A stretch of DNA of 51,913 bases from an uncultured Bacteroidales bacterium (lineage in GTDB: Bacteria > Bacteroidota > Bacteroidia > Bacteroidales > Paludibacteraceae): contig ONJT01000018.1 of assembly GCA_900318245.1 (NCBI GenBank), positions 1 to 51,913 on the forward strand, written 5' to 3'. Shown piece by piece: positions 37,618 to 46,125 of the stretch. How positions within the stretch are numbered: position 1 is the stretch's first letter; every line of letters starts with the position of its first letter. The notes beneath the pieces were generated by a model. That model did not search any database. It worked only from the letters and a program-made list of their open reading frames with translations, and was not told the DNA's origin. Position numbers and translations under genes: made by a program.

Positions 37618-40600
37618 CAGCGTATCACGAGAATCTTAACGACGGTATGTCCGCCATCGGCGTTACAGAGCGCGGTGTACACACCCGGCGTCGCGCGGCG
37701 ACCGTCCCATAACTTACCGTCCCAGATAGCGGTGCCGCCGTGACTCTTGGTCTTGCATACCAGGTTTCCGGCCGCATCGACGATGTTCACCACGGTGTTC
37801 TCCATCAAGCCGGTGATGGCGATGTTACCGCCGTAGTTCGGCCGCACGGGGTTGGGGTACGCATACGCTTGACTCATGTCTTTCTGCGCTTCGCTGGCGT
37901 CGCTGCGGTAGGACGCGATTCCTTTGCCGGTGCCGACAAACACCTCGCCGGTGGTGGGCACGATAGCGATGGACAGGATGTTGTTCGACGGCAGCAGACT
38001 GTTGTCTTCCGTGAAGTGCGCTACGGTGATCGTGTCGTCTTCGATGAGGTATAGACCGGAGTTAGCGGTACCTATCCACATGCGGTTACCGCCATCCACA
38101 GCCATGCAGTTGATCTGCTCGTCGCCCAGCAGGTAGTCGCCCAAGCCTGTTCCGTCATTACGCGGGATGATGATCCGGCGGCAGCTGTTGCTCGTGAAGA
38201 AATCCGTCTTCGCGGGAATGACGATGATGCCGCTCTCCGTGCCCAGCCATATGCGGTCCGTGTGGTCTTGCGCGAAGCAGAAGAAATAGGATGGATTGAG
38301 GGTGTTGTTGTTCTGGTCAACGAACGTGCTGCGCTTGAAGCAGCGGTCGTCACTGGCGTCGGTCGGGGTGCCGCCATCATCCAGCAGGAACACACCGGGG
38401 CTGTAGCGCTGGTCAAGGAACCACTTACGCTTGGTGCTTCGCCGGTCGGTCCATATGCCGGTAGGGGTCGTAAGCACGATGTTCTGTCCTCCGCTTTGCT
38501 CGTCCAACGCGTGCCACTGGCCGTTGGGCGTCATCACATGCACCGGATAACCTACCGTCGTCGCGTTCAGCACCCATAGATTACCTTGCTCGTCCATCAT
38601 CACGCCGTCCGTACGCGTGTAGTACTGCGGATCTGCGCCTGCCTCGGCGACATCCAGCGTACTGTTGTTCACGCCGTAGCGCGTGATGGCGCCGTGGTTG
38701 TATTCGAATACACCTGCGGTGTATGTAGCGATATAGAAACGCTCCGGGTCGGCGTTGTCCACGGCGATACTCACGGGGTCGATCGCCCAGATACCGTCGG
38801 ACGCACGTAACTCCCAGGGGTTGATACGCTTCCAGCTCAGGCCGTCATAGCTATTCAGGTGCGGGTAGCGCATGAACTGCGTGGACCAGCGTCCGCCGTT
38901 AGCCGTATAGACGCGCCCGTGTGCAGTATGGATGAAGTAACCCATATTGCTGTTCGGACCGTCGGTGTGGTAGGGTTGATCGCCGCTGGTGTTCAGACGG
39001 ATAAGGCCGAAGTTCTCTTCCGCCAGCCAGTATTCGCCGAGGGAGTATAGCGCATCGTTGAATGCGTATTGGTCGGTCAGGCCGACGAACGTGTAGTCGT
39101 TGTTGATGCGGAATAGTTTGCCGGAGATAGACGCCAGCAGCTGTCCGCCTTCGTAGTGTAGCCACTGCATGACGGTACTACCGATACGTCCCCATACCCC
39201 GTTGACCCGGCTGTATAGATAGTTATGCAGCAGTAGGTGCAGCGTGTTGCGGAAGATGAAAGCGTTCGTAACTGCGCCTGCCGGCAGTGCTGTCTTGTGC
39301 CAGTACGAGTAGTCGACGAGGTTATCGCGCAGCGCAGCGCTGTACATGTAGCCATCGGTGAAGGCAAAGAGCGAGTCACCGTATTCCACCACATAATCGA
39401 CGTTGATTGCATTGGCGTCTTCGCCGATATAATAGGTGTCGGCTATCTCGGCTTTCTTCGGGTTGATAGCGATGATGCCGAAGGACATCGCCAGGTACGC
39501 GTATTTCTTTCCGCTCGAGATGGAGTTGATCACTACGGATAGCGAGCTCGCTTTGAGGTGTAAGTCCGGCATTTGGCGTACGTTACCTTCTTCGTCCACC
39601 AGGTCGATACGGCCGTCTTCGTAGGCGACAATCAGTTGCTCCGAAGGACTGTCATACGCGATGCGTACGATCGAACTACCGTTCAGGCCGGTAGCTTTAC
39701 TTATGTATTCAATCTGTTCGGACGCGCGGTCGAAGTAGTATAACGACCCGTCTGCGAGCGCGTAGATACGGGTTGGGGAAGCGGCGACTTGCGTCGGGTT
39801 GGTATAGGACAGGCGCAGCCTCCATTGCTCGATCGATCCTAACTCGCGACCGTCCTCGTCGGTAGTGCTAAAGTTATGCTCCGGGATCGAAGCGGGGTCG
39901 TAGGCCGCCAGACCATTGCCGGTGCCGATATATATCTTCCCTTGCTCGTCGCAGGACATAGATAGGATCGCGTTCGACGCCATCGAGGAGTTGTCGGTCG
40001 TATAATGCGCGATGATCTCCGTAGCGCTGCTGTTGAGCACATAGATGCCGAGGCTCGCCGTACCTACCCAGATCTGTCCCTCCGCGTCTTCGCACAAGGC
40101 GGTGATCTTCAGTTCCGTCATCGGGTTCTCGCCGTTGTTATCGGTCAGATCCGGACGCGTGCATAGGTCGGAGCTGAAGTAGTCGGTGGTGGGGTCGATG
40201 ATTACGATGCCGACGTCGGTGCCTACCCATATGCGCCCGTCGGCGCTCTGCATGAGTGCGTGGATGGTCGTCGCGGTCACCGCATGGCCGTCTTCGGTCA
40301 CCCATTCGTTACGGCCTATCGCCTTGTCGTCCGAGGTGTCAAACGGCGTGCCGCCGTCGTCGAGTAGGAACAGCGCGGTGTTATAACGCGCCGTCGCCAT
40401 CCATTTATAGTTGGCGTTCTGTTGGTCCAATATCAGTCCGGCGGGGGTATGCAGCGCGATCTGCTCCGAACCTACTACTAATGGAACACCGTGCCACTGC
40501 CTATCGGCATCAAAGCATACCAGTTGGTACGGCACCTCGCCCGCATCGAGTAACCAGAGGTTTCCTTGCGCATCGAACGAGGCGTTGTCCAAACGGGTGT

Positions 40601-41675
40601 ATGTCGCCGGAGCAGTCGGGTCGGCGGCGCCTAAGGTGTTATCGTCCGAGGCGATGAACCGCTGTACGCATTGTGCGCCGCGGAACTCATACAGCCCCGT
40701 GCCGTAACTCGTCACGAAATAATGATCTTTATCCTTCGGATCTACCGCCACATTGACGAAGTCCAGCACTTTGTCGGCCGGCGACGCCGCGATCGAGTCT
40801 GTTGGGATATTCAACCAGTGCTCGCCGTCGTAGCGCATCACCGCACCCGGACGCTCGTACTGCGCAGTCCATCGGCCGCCTTGCACGACGAACAACTGAC
40901 CTTGGTCACAACGTACGGAATAGGGAATGTTACTCAGCGGACCTTCGGGCTTGTAACTCATGCGCTCGGTAACTGTCTCACGCACTATTCCTTCCGCATG
41001 GCCGGCATACCAATCGCTCAACTCGTCCTGGTAATGAATACCCTTGTTCGGATCCGGGGCAATACGCGCCGAGCGTTTCTCGCGCTTCCAGAAATGGTAG
41101 TCCACGAGGTTATCCGTCAACTTCGCGCAATAGAGACTGTCGTCCGCGAAGGCATAGATACTATCGCTCGTCAGCAGCACATCTTTGATAGGCGTCACTT
41201 CGCCGTTCGGACGCAGCCAGTAGCTGTCCGTGAAACGGTGGTCGCGCAGGTCAAACAGCTGCACACCATAGTGGGTGGAGAGGTACGCAATACGGCCATG
41301 AATTGTGATGTTGTATATCGTCTTCTCCTGCGTCATGTCTTTGTTATACAGGTCGCTGATATACTTCACGCCGCGATCGTTCATCAGGTCAATACGTCCT
41401 GCCTCGTAGGCGATGATCAGGGTCTGAGACGTCTCGTCGTAACCGAGACAGGTGATGTTCGTGCCGTGCAGGCCCGACTGGCGGTTATATACCTTCAGTT
41501 TCTCTGTCTGCTTGTCGACGCTATAGAGGCTGCCGTCCGACATCGCATACACTTTGTCGGGCGTCATCGCGATCTGCGTGACGTTGTTATACGCGAAGTA
41601 CGAAGTCCATTCTCCTGCGAAGCCGGGAAGGCTCAACAGCAGACCAAGCACGATGTATGTAAGTCGTTTAATCAT
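37617..41675 (-). CDS. porZ: PorZ-like T9SS surface protein, double length by internal duplication
   Basis: 1352 residues; known PorZ is ~780. Signal peptide 1-20 (LPGFAG). Residues ~21-610 and ~613-1265 are two copies of the same two-propeller unit: both start W....Y.N.TQ.A..P...YA..DGSLY, both contain LFLLDDGGTP or VFLLDDGGTP and G(I)WVGTD / IWLGTES blades, and both end with G.GNGLAAY or GTGKGIASY. One C-terminal T9SS-like domain follows (~1271-1352: AYPNPVRPNYGG ... GVYTALCNADGG ... VKILVIR). PorZ sits on the cell surface with the T9SS attachment complex and binds anionic LPS. Four propellers are unusual. Operon with rdgB (8-base overlap) and the transferase. Confidence 0.88.
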   Translation of the reverse strand: MIKRLTYIVLGLLLSLPGFAGEWTSYFAYNNVTQIAMTPDKVYAMSDGSLYSVDKQTEKLKVYNRQSGLHGTNITCLGYDETSQTLIIAYEAGRIDLMNDRGVKYISDLYNKDMTQEKTIYNITIHGRIAYLSTHYGVQLFDLRDHRFTDSYWLRPNGEVTPIKDVLLTSDSIYAFADDSLYCAKLTDNLVDYHFWKREKRSARIAPDPNKGIHYQDELSDWYAGHAEGIVRETVTERMSYKPEGPLSNIPYSVRCDQGQLFVVQGGRWTAQYERPGAVMRYDGEHWLNIPTDSIAASPADKVLDFVNVAVDPKDKDHYFVTSYGTGLYEFRGAQCVQRFIASDDNTLGAADPTAPATYTRLDNASFDAQGNLWLLDAGEVPYQLVCFDADRQWHGVPLVVGSEQIALHTPAGLILDQQNANYKWMATARYNTALFLLDDGGTPFDTSDDKAIGRNEWVTEDGHAVTATTIHALMQSADGRIWVGTDVGIVIIDPTTDYFSSDLCTRPDLTDNNGENPMTELKITALCEDAEGQIWVGTASLGIYVLNSSATEIIAHYTTDNSSMASNAILSMSCDEQGKIYIGTGNGLAAYDPASIPEHNFSTTDEDGRELGSIEQWRLRLSYTNPTQVAASPTRIYALADGSLYYFDRASEQIEYISKATGLNGSSIVRIAYDSPSEQLIVAYEDGRIDLVDEEGNVRQMPDLHLKASSLSVVINSISSGKKYAYLAMSFGIIAINPKKAEIADTYYIGEDANAINVDYVVEYGDSLFAFTDGYMYSAALRDNLVDYSYWHKTALPAGAVTNAFIFRNTLHLLLHNYLYSRVNGVWGRIGSTVMQWLHYEGGQLLASISGKLFRINNDYTFVGLTDQYAFNDALYSLGEYWLAEENFGLIRLNTSGDQPYHTDGPNSNMGYFIHTAHGRVYTANGGRWSTQFMRYPHLNSYDGLSWKRINPWELRASDGIWAIDPVSIAVDNADPERFYIATYTAGVFEYNHGAITRYGVNNSTLDVAEAGADPQYYTRTDGVMMDEQGNLWVLNATTVGYPVHVMTPNGQWHALDEQSGGQNIVLTTPTGIWTDRRSTKRKWFLDQRYSPGVFLLDDGGTPTDASDDRCFKRSTFVDQNNNTLNPSYFFCFAQDHTDRIWLGTESGIIVIPAKTDFFTSNSCRRIIIPRNDGTGLGDYLLGDEQINCMAVDGGNRMWIGTANSGLYLIEDDTITVAHFTEDNSLLPSNNILSIAIVPTTGEVFVGTGKGIASYRSDASEAQKDMSQAYAYPNPVRPNYGGNIAITGLMENTVVNIVDAAGNLVCKTKSHGGTAIWDGKLWDGRRATPGVYTALCNADGGHTVVKILVIR

Positions 41676-42330
41676 GTAATACCTTAACTAATTCCGCCAG
41701 CGCGCGCGCACGATGACTGATCGTATTCTTTAACTCTGCCGGCAACTCGCCAAAGGTCTTGTCGTAGCCTTCGGGAATGAATATCGGGTCGTATCCGAAT
41801 CCTCCTTCGCCGTATTCCTCCGTCGCCATCCGCCCGCGTACAACACCTTCCACTTGAATCATTCCACCATTTTCACTATTTAGCGCAGCGTCACCATTCA
41901 GCAATATTAATGTAATGACCGTTCGGAACTGGCATCCGCGATTGTCTTTATCCTTGAGCTCCCGCAAGGCTTTCGCGCGGTTGCGGGCGAAGTTCTCCAT
42001 CTCTGTCTTGGCTTCCTGCGCACCTTCGTCCATCAGGTACCATCGCGCGGTGTACACACCCGGTTCACCGTTCAGCGCATCGATCTCCAAACCCGTATCA
42101 TCTGCAAATACACCGTCTACACCATTGAGCGAAGCGCTCATTCCACCATTGATAAAGTCCGCCACTGTGCGGGCCTTTATCATACTGTTCTCCTCTAAGG
42201 TTACGCCGGTCTCTTCAATCTCTTGCTCAAAACCTATATCGCGCAGACTGAGCACGTCCACGCCGGCAGGCATTATCGCCCGCACCTCTTCTAACTTATG
42301 CGCGTTATTGGATGCAAAAACTAATCTCAT
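41668..42330 (-). CDS. rdgB: RdgB/HAM1 non-canonical purine NTP pyrophosphatase
   Basis: 220 residues from the ATG at 42330 (ATGA overlap with the DUF2147 gene); an ATG at 42339 is also in frame. Signature FASNNAHKLEEVRAIMP, EENSMIKA, FADDTGLEIDALNGEPGVYT, GGFGYDPIFIPEG, SHRARAL. It hydrolyses dITP and XTP to monophosphates and protects DNA. Two inserts (INGGMSASLNGVDG before FADDTGLE, and AALNSENGGMIQ before VEGVV) are not usual for the family and come from AATGGTG-type repeat sequence. Confidence 0.93.
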   Translation of the reverse strand: MRLVFASNNAHKLEEVRAIMPAGVDVLSLRDIGFEQEIEETGVTLEENSMIKARTVADFINGGMSASLNGVDGVFADDTGLEIDALNGEPGVYTARWYLMDEGAQEAKTEMENFARNRAKALRELKDKDNRGCQFRTVITLILLNGDAALNSENGGMIQVEGVVRGRMATEEYGEGGFGYDPIFIPEGYDKTFGELPAELKNTISHRARALAELVKVLHD

Positions 42331-42752
42331 CGTATCCATGTTTGATTGCGCCCGAAGAACCCGCGCTTGTCGAGCGACCCGCGCAGCACGAGCTTCCCGT
42401 CCTTGAGGTATATCTTGCCGTAGTAGAACTTCCCGCTCTCGGGATCCAGCACCTTGCCGCCTACGAGCTCGCCTTTCTCGGCTTTCATGCTGCGGATGAT
42501 GACCAGCCCTACGATCGGCGCGTTATAGTCCTCACCTTTGCATTGGTCGCACTTCAGGACCAAGTCCGTGTACATCAGCATTTTGCTGATCTTGCCGTAA
42601 TACAGGCCGTCTGAACCTTTGTAGATCGTCACGATCGAGCGCTTTTCGCCCGTCTTGTCGTCCACGGTGCGCCAGTCGCCTAAGATAGCGCTTACCTGCG
42701 CCTGACTGCTCAGCGCCACCAGCGCGAGCATTATCAAGATATACTTTCTCAT
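42327..42752 (-). CDS. DUF2147-family exported protein
   Basis: 141 residues from the ATG at 42752; the longer frame starts with a GTG. Signal peptide 1-18. The body starts ILGDWRTVDDKTGEKRSIVT, continues DQCKGEDYNAPIVGLVIIRS with a Cys pair, and ends in FFGRNQTWIR. This is the DUF2147 pattern (single lipocalin-like domain with W at the end), found in Bacteroidota and Proteobacteria; function unknown. First gene of the rdgB-porZ operon, with its own promoter. Confidence 0.88.
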   Translation of the reverse strand: MRKYILIMLALVALSSQAQVSAILGDWRTVDDKTGEKRSIVTIYKGSDGLYYGKISKMLMYTDLVLKCDQCKGEDYNAPIVGLVIIRSMKAEKGELVGGKVLDPESGKFYYGKIYLKDGKLVLRGSLDKRGFFGRNQTWIR

Positions 42753-42771
42753 ATTCACAAACTTTGCGCTG

Positions 42772-42803
42772 CAAAGTTACAACTTTTTTGGGACATAACC
42801 AAA
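42772..42803 (-). promoter_or_regulatory. Promoter of the DUF2147-rdgB-porZ-eptA-like operon
   Basis: Minus strand: TTTG (42800-42803), 20-base spacer, TAACTTTG (42772-42779), ~20 bases before the ATG. The only promoter visible for porZ. Confidence 0.75.
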
Positions 42804-42809
42804 TTTTTA

Positions 42810-42841
42810 TTTGCATAAATGAAAAAAAAGTAGTAATTTTG
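42810..42841 (+). promoter_or_regulatory. Promoter of the DUF2130 gene
   Basis: TTTG (42810-42813), 20-base spacer, TAATTTTG (42834-42841), ~22 bases before the ATG at 42864. Back to back with the DUF2147 promoter. Confidence 0.8.
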
Positions 42842-42863
42842 CCACAGAATTTGAAAATACCCT

Positions 42864-43994
42864 ATGAAAGAGCTGAAATGTCCGCATTGCGGAAATGTGT
42901 TTACCGTCGATGAGAGCGATTATGCGGCGCTGCTCAACCAAGTGAAGAACTCTGAGTTTGAGCACGAGCTGAGTCGTCGGCTCCATGAGATAGAGCAGAA
43001 CCAGCAGGCGAAGATGACCGCACAGTTGCAGGCCGAGAAGGTGCAGAACCAACTGCAGCTGCAGCAACTGCAAGCGCAGCTCCAACAGCAGCAGTCCCAA
43101 CTTCAGCAGGCTGAGCAGCAGAAACAACTGGCGGTGATGGAGGTGCGCCAAAAAGCGACCGAGTCCTACATGCGCCTCGATGCCCAACTCAAAGCGGCGC
43201 AGGAGCAGGTGCAGTACTACAAAGACCTCAAGCTCCGTCAGTCCACGAAGATGGTGGGCGAGACGCTCGAGATCCATTGCTCGACGCTCTTCAACCAACT
43301 GCTGCGACCCATCATGCCCAACGCCTATTTCGAGAAAGACAACGAGGTCGTTGGCGGCACGAAAGGTGACTTCGTCTTCCGCGACAAGAGCGAAGACGGC
43401 GTCGAGTACGTGTCTATCATGTTCGAGATGAAGAACGAGAACGACGACACCGCCTCGAAGCATAAGAACGAAGACTTCCTTGCCAAACTCGATTCAGACC
43501 GCAAGAAGAAAAACTGCGAGTACGCCGTGCTCGTGTCGATGCTCGAGCCCGAGAGCGAACTCTACAACGGCGGCATCGTCGATATGAGTCACCGCTTCGA
43601 GAAAATGTACGTCATCCGTCCGCAGTTCTTCATCCCGCTCATCACACTCCTCTGTCAGGCGAACAAGAAAAGCCTCGACACCCGCCGCGAGTTGGCACAG
43701 GTCAAGGAGCAACAGGTCGATGTGACGGATTTCGAAGATAAGTTAGCGGCGTTTCAGGACGCTTTCGGCAAGCATGTGCTCAGCGCCCATAAGAACTACG
43801 AGGAGGCTATCAAGCAGATCGACACCTCCATCCGCAACCTCGAGAAAGTGAAGGAAGCGCTCACCACCTCGGCCAACCAGCTGCGCCTGGCCAACAACAA
43901 CGCTATGGACCTCTCGGTGAAGAAACTCACCTACGGCAACCCGACGATGAAGGCCATGTTCGAGGAAGCAAAACAAAAAAAAGAGGAGGAATAA
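42864..43994 (+). CDS. DUF2130-family protein
   Basis: 376 residues. An N-terminal zinc ribbon-like CPHCGN is followed by a long Gln-rich coiled coil (~30-125: QLQLQQLQAQLQQQQSQLQQ). The DUF2130 domain (~130-270) has GDFVFRD and YVSIMFEMKNEND, the kind of D...ExK arrangement seen in PD-(D/E)XK nucleases. A further helical C-terminus completes it. The family's function is not established; a nucleic-acid role is inferred from the fold-like motif. It ends at a bidirectional terminator. Confidence 0.85.
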   Translation: MKELKCPHCGNVFTVDESDYAALLNQVKNSEFEHELSRRLHEIEQNQQAKMTAQLQAEKVQNQLQLQQLQAQLQQQQSQLQQAEQQKQLAVMEVRQKATESYMRLDAQLKAAQEQVQYYKDLKLRQSTKMVGETLEIHCSTLFNQLLRPIMPNAYFEKDNEVVGGTKGDFVFRDKSEDGVEYVSIMFEMKNENDDTASKHKNEDFLAKLDSDRKKKNCEYAVLVSMLEPESELYNGGIVDMSHRFEKMYVIRPQFFIPLITLLCQANKKSLDTRRELAQVKEQQVDVTDFEDKLAAFQDAFGKHVLSAHKNYEEAIKQIDTSIRNLEKVKEALTTSANQLRLANNNAMDLSVKKLTYGNPTMKAMFEEAKQKKEEE

Positions 43995-44065
43995 ACCCCC
44001 TCTTTTTTCTGTGTGCATGCAACAAAGACGATTGCCGCCAATGTAAGGGTAATTAGTTTTCTCAT
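43931..44065 (-). CDS. Mini-lipoprotein ORF, probable duplicated leader fragment
   Basis: 44 codons starting MRKLITLTLAAIVFVACTQK, a lipoprotein signal nearly identical in DNA to the start of the lipoprotein gene at 44278-44784. It starts 12 bases after the DUF4250 stop. After the signal, the sequence (KKEGVYSSS then FFCFASSN) runs through the terminator and antisense to the DUF2130 gene. That suggests a truncated copy rather than a designed gene, although very small lipoproteins exist. Either way the signal sequence is intact and could be exported. Confidence 0.4.
   Translation of the reverse strand: MRKLITLTLAAIVFVACTQKKEGVYSSSFFCFASSNMAFIVGLP
43977..44008. terminator. Bidirectional terminator between the DUF2130 gene and the lipoprotein operon
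   Basis: Perfect 10-bp stem AAAAAAGAGG / CCTCTTTTTT with a ~12-base loop that contains the stop codon (TAA) of the DUF2130 gene. It has T-rich ends on both strands. Confidence 0.8.
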
Positions 44066-44077
44066 TATATCTATGTC

Positions 44078-44278
44078 TTAGTTATCATATCCAATCGGGC
44101 GGAATTGTTCCTGTTCTTCGCTATAGACGTAACCGGCTTCGTGAAGAATTGCTTTGATCTTCTCTGGCTCGGTGTTGAAATTATAGCATAGTGATTCGAG
44201 CGAGTCAAATTCCTCGTCTCTAAGCAACATATTGATGCTTGATACTAATATAGCGGGGTTCTGCGGTAGGTAGTCCAT
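44078..44278 (-). CDS. DUF4250 protein
   Basis: 66 residues: MDYLPQNPAILVSSINMLLR start, DSLESLCYNFN middle and EAGYVYSEEQEQF end. This matches the small DUF4250 family (N-terminal P.LP..PAML.S..N..LRD; C-terminal GY.Y...N.F). Function unknown. It starts within the stop of the lipoprotein gene (TAATG). Confidence 0.85.
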   Translation of the reverse strand: MDYLPQNPAILVSSINMLLRDEEFDSLESLCYNFNTEPEKIKAILHEAGYVYSEEQEQFRPIGYDN

Positions 44279-44784
44279 TATGGTAATAAAGTTTTTAACA
44301 ATTCAACGGATAATTCCGTTTGTTCTTCTAAGATTGGCGCGACATTGAGCATATGCCGTTGGTCAGTGACATCCCAATGAAAACCATTCGGAATCTGTTT
44401 TGTCTCCCCTTGCAGTACATACACATAACCGAACGTCTTGCCGCTGTTAAGCAATCGGTCGATGCACAGCACGCGGCAATTTTTCTTATCGATTACTATG
44501 TTGCGCCAGATATATTGCGCAGGCTGGGCTGTATGCGTCGGTTCAAAAGTCGTTCGCCAGATCATCAGCGCGCCCTCGTTATCCACTTCGTAGTCTGGTA
44601 ATTGCCCTACATACGTATTGCATTTGAACGCATACACGTCCGGTTTGACTTGTTTGAACTCGCTTACCTCAAACGGCATATCTTTGCGCACGCTTTGCTC
44701 ATATTGTGCGTTTGTCAACGGCTTCTGAGTTCCGCACGCGACGAACATCGTCGCCGCCAATGCAAAGGTGATTAGTTTTCTCAT
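44278..44784 (-). CDS. Lipoprotein of unknown function
   Basis: 168 residues from the ATG at 44784. The longer frame has no signal and would run through the upstream gene. Lipoprotein signal TMFVACGTQ (Cys ~17). The mature part is soluble-looking and beta-rich with LLNSGKTFGYVYVLQGETKQ and a C-terminal EEQTELSVELLKTLLP. I do not recognise a family. ATGA overlap with the AI-2E permease and TAATG with DUF4250 indicate one operon. Confidence 0.75.
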   Translation of the reverse strand: MRKLITFALAATMFVACGTQKPLTNAQYEQSVRKDMPFEVSEFKQVKPDVYAFKCNTYVGQLPDYEVDNEGALMIWRTTFEPTHTAQPAQYIWRNIVIDKKNCRVLCIDRLLNSGKTFGYVYVLQGETKQIPNGFHWDVTDQRHMLNVAPILEEQTELSVELLKTLLP

Positions 44785-45857
44785 TGTTGTTTCTTTTTTC
44801 GGGGCCGCGGAGCCTTGATCGGTTCGGCAGTAGGTTTGGCGGCTTCGATTTGTTGAGACATAAATGGTTCGTGGAGTACATAGTGCTTGTAGCACGAGAG
44901 ACCGAGTGTGGTGAGCGGCAAAGCGATGATCATCCCGATGACACCCATCAGTGCACCCCAGAAACTAAGGCTGAGCAGGATAGCAGCAGGTCCGAGACCG
45001 GTCACTTTACCCATAATCTTCGGCGTGAGATACATGTCTTGGCAGGTCTGCACAACGATGAACACGATTGCCATAAGCAGTAGCGTCAGCCAAACGGGTT
45101 GACCGGTCTGCGCCGATTGTACCAGACAGAGCAAGATACACGGAGGAATTCCGAGTGCCTGCATATACGGCACTAAGTTGAGCACACCGATGATCAGTCC
45201 CATGACGAATCCCATAGGCATTCCGATAAGCGTAAAACCTATTGCGAAAAGGATGCCCACGCAGAGCGCTACCAGTCCTTGCCCGCGGAAATACGCGTTC
45301 ATATTCACGCTCATCTCATGCACGAGCGTCGTGATCTGCGTGTAATATTTCTTCGGCACATACTTTCGCCAATTGGCGCGGATGGACGGAAAAGCCAGCA
45401 TCAGGAAGATGAGGTACATTAAACCGATGAAGATGACTAATAACTCGCTCAACCAACTCAGTCCGCCAGTGATCCATCCGCCTACTTTGGGCAGCAGGTT
45501 CTTGATGGCGTCACGCACCTCCGGATAGGACAACATCGATTCCAAGTTCAGCCCGTCAAGCGTAGAATGAATCTTTTCTTGCTGTTCGGGCGTGAAGTAC
45601 TTATCCGCATCAAAATGCGCGAAATATTGTTCCACAGCCACCGCCGCAGACTTAACCTCTTTACCCATCGCAGGGATGATGAGATACACCGCCAGCGAAA
45701 GCAGGCCGATGAACAAAATGAGCGTGATAGCCACCGATAAACTGCGGAACTTCACGCGGCATTTATGCTGTATGAAGCCCACCAGCGGATCAAGCAGCCA
45801 CGCTAGCAAAAAACTTACAAAGAACGGCAGTAAAACGCCGTAGAGACGAGATAACAT
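44781..45857 (-). CDS. AI-2E family transporter (PerM/TqsA-like)
   Basis: 358 residues with about eight membrane helices, in the family arrangement: N-terminal pair (GVLLPFFVSFLLAWLLDPLV, VAITLILFIGLLSLAVYLII), a periplasmic segment with QYFAHFDADKY, then helices ending MYLTPKIMGKVTGLGPAAIL and GALMGVIGMIIALPLTTLGL. The family was named for autoinducer-2 export, but many members do other transport. A stop lies four codons upstream of the start and the first transmembrane helix is cut, so the protein seems 25-30 residues short at its N-terminus. The basic tail ends RPRKKKQQ. Confidence 0.85.
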   Translation of the reverse strand: MLSRLYGVLLPFFVSFLLAWLLDPLVGFIQHKCRVKFRSLSVAITLILFIGLLSLAVYLIIPAMGKEVKSAAVAVEQYFAHFDADKYFTPEQQEKIHSTLDGLNLESMLSYPEVRDAIKNLLPKVGGWITGGLSWLSELLVIFIGLMYLIFLMLAFPSIRANWRKYVPKKYYTQITTLVHEMSVNMNAYFRGQGLVALCVGILFAIGFTLIGMPMGFVMGLIIGVLNLVPYMQALGIPPCILLCLVQSAQTGQPVWLTLLLMAIVFIVVQTCQDMYLTPKIMGKVTGLGPAAILLSLSFWGALMGVIGMIIALPLTTLGLSCYKHYVLHEPFMSQQIEAAKPTAEPIKAPRPRKKKQQ

Positions 45858-45900
45858 ATTTATTCCTAGTTATTTTGATGCAAACTAATTCCTGCTGTAA

Positions 45901-46080
45901 TTATTTTATCGTCTTTTGGTATGCCAGGCGCTCATCGCCTGAAAGTAAATAAATGATTCCGCAATACGTAAACCCGTGTTTGAGGATGTTGTGCTGCATG
46001 ATATGATTGTCACGATGGGTATCTACGCGAAGCGTATGAGTCCGTTCAAAAGCCCATTTGAGCACGCTATCCCATATGCC
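45901..46080 (-). pseudogene. GNAT acetyltransferase, C-terminal remnant
   Basis: The frame encodes VLKWAFERTHTLRVDTHRDN, MQHNILKHGFTYCGIIYL and GDERLAYQKTIK, the usual end of a GNAT N-acetyltransferase (acetyl-CoA binding region and last strand). The N-terminal two-thirds of the enzyme are missing: the sequence upstream is a promoter and terminator. Transcripts from the promoter at 46086-46117 would start inside the remnant, where the first ATGs are followed at once by stop codons. It is the relic of a gene removed when the region was rearranged. Confidence 0.7.
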
Positions 46081-46085
46081 CGGCG

Positions 46086-46117
46086 CAAAGGTACAAAAAA
46101 AATCTGAGACACGCAAA
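46086..46117 (-). promoter_or_regulatory. Promoter upstream of the GNAT remnant and AI-2E operon
   Basis: Minus strand: TTTG (46114-46117), 20-base spacer, TACCTTTG (46086-46093). Likely drives the permease-lipoprotein-DUF4250 operon through the remnant. Confidence 0.75.
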
Positions 46118-46125
46118 GAAAAACA

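Noticed and set aside
40671-41687. 338-codon plus-strand frame over porZ, and other long antisense frames (20951, 42807, 34862)
   Set aside because: They mirror well-supported genes and show no protein-like features.
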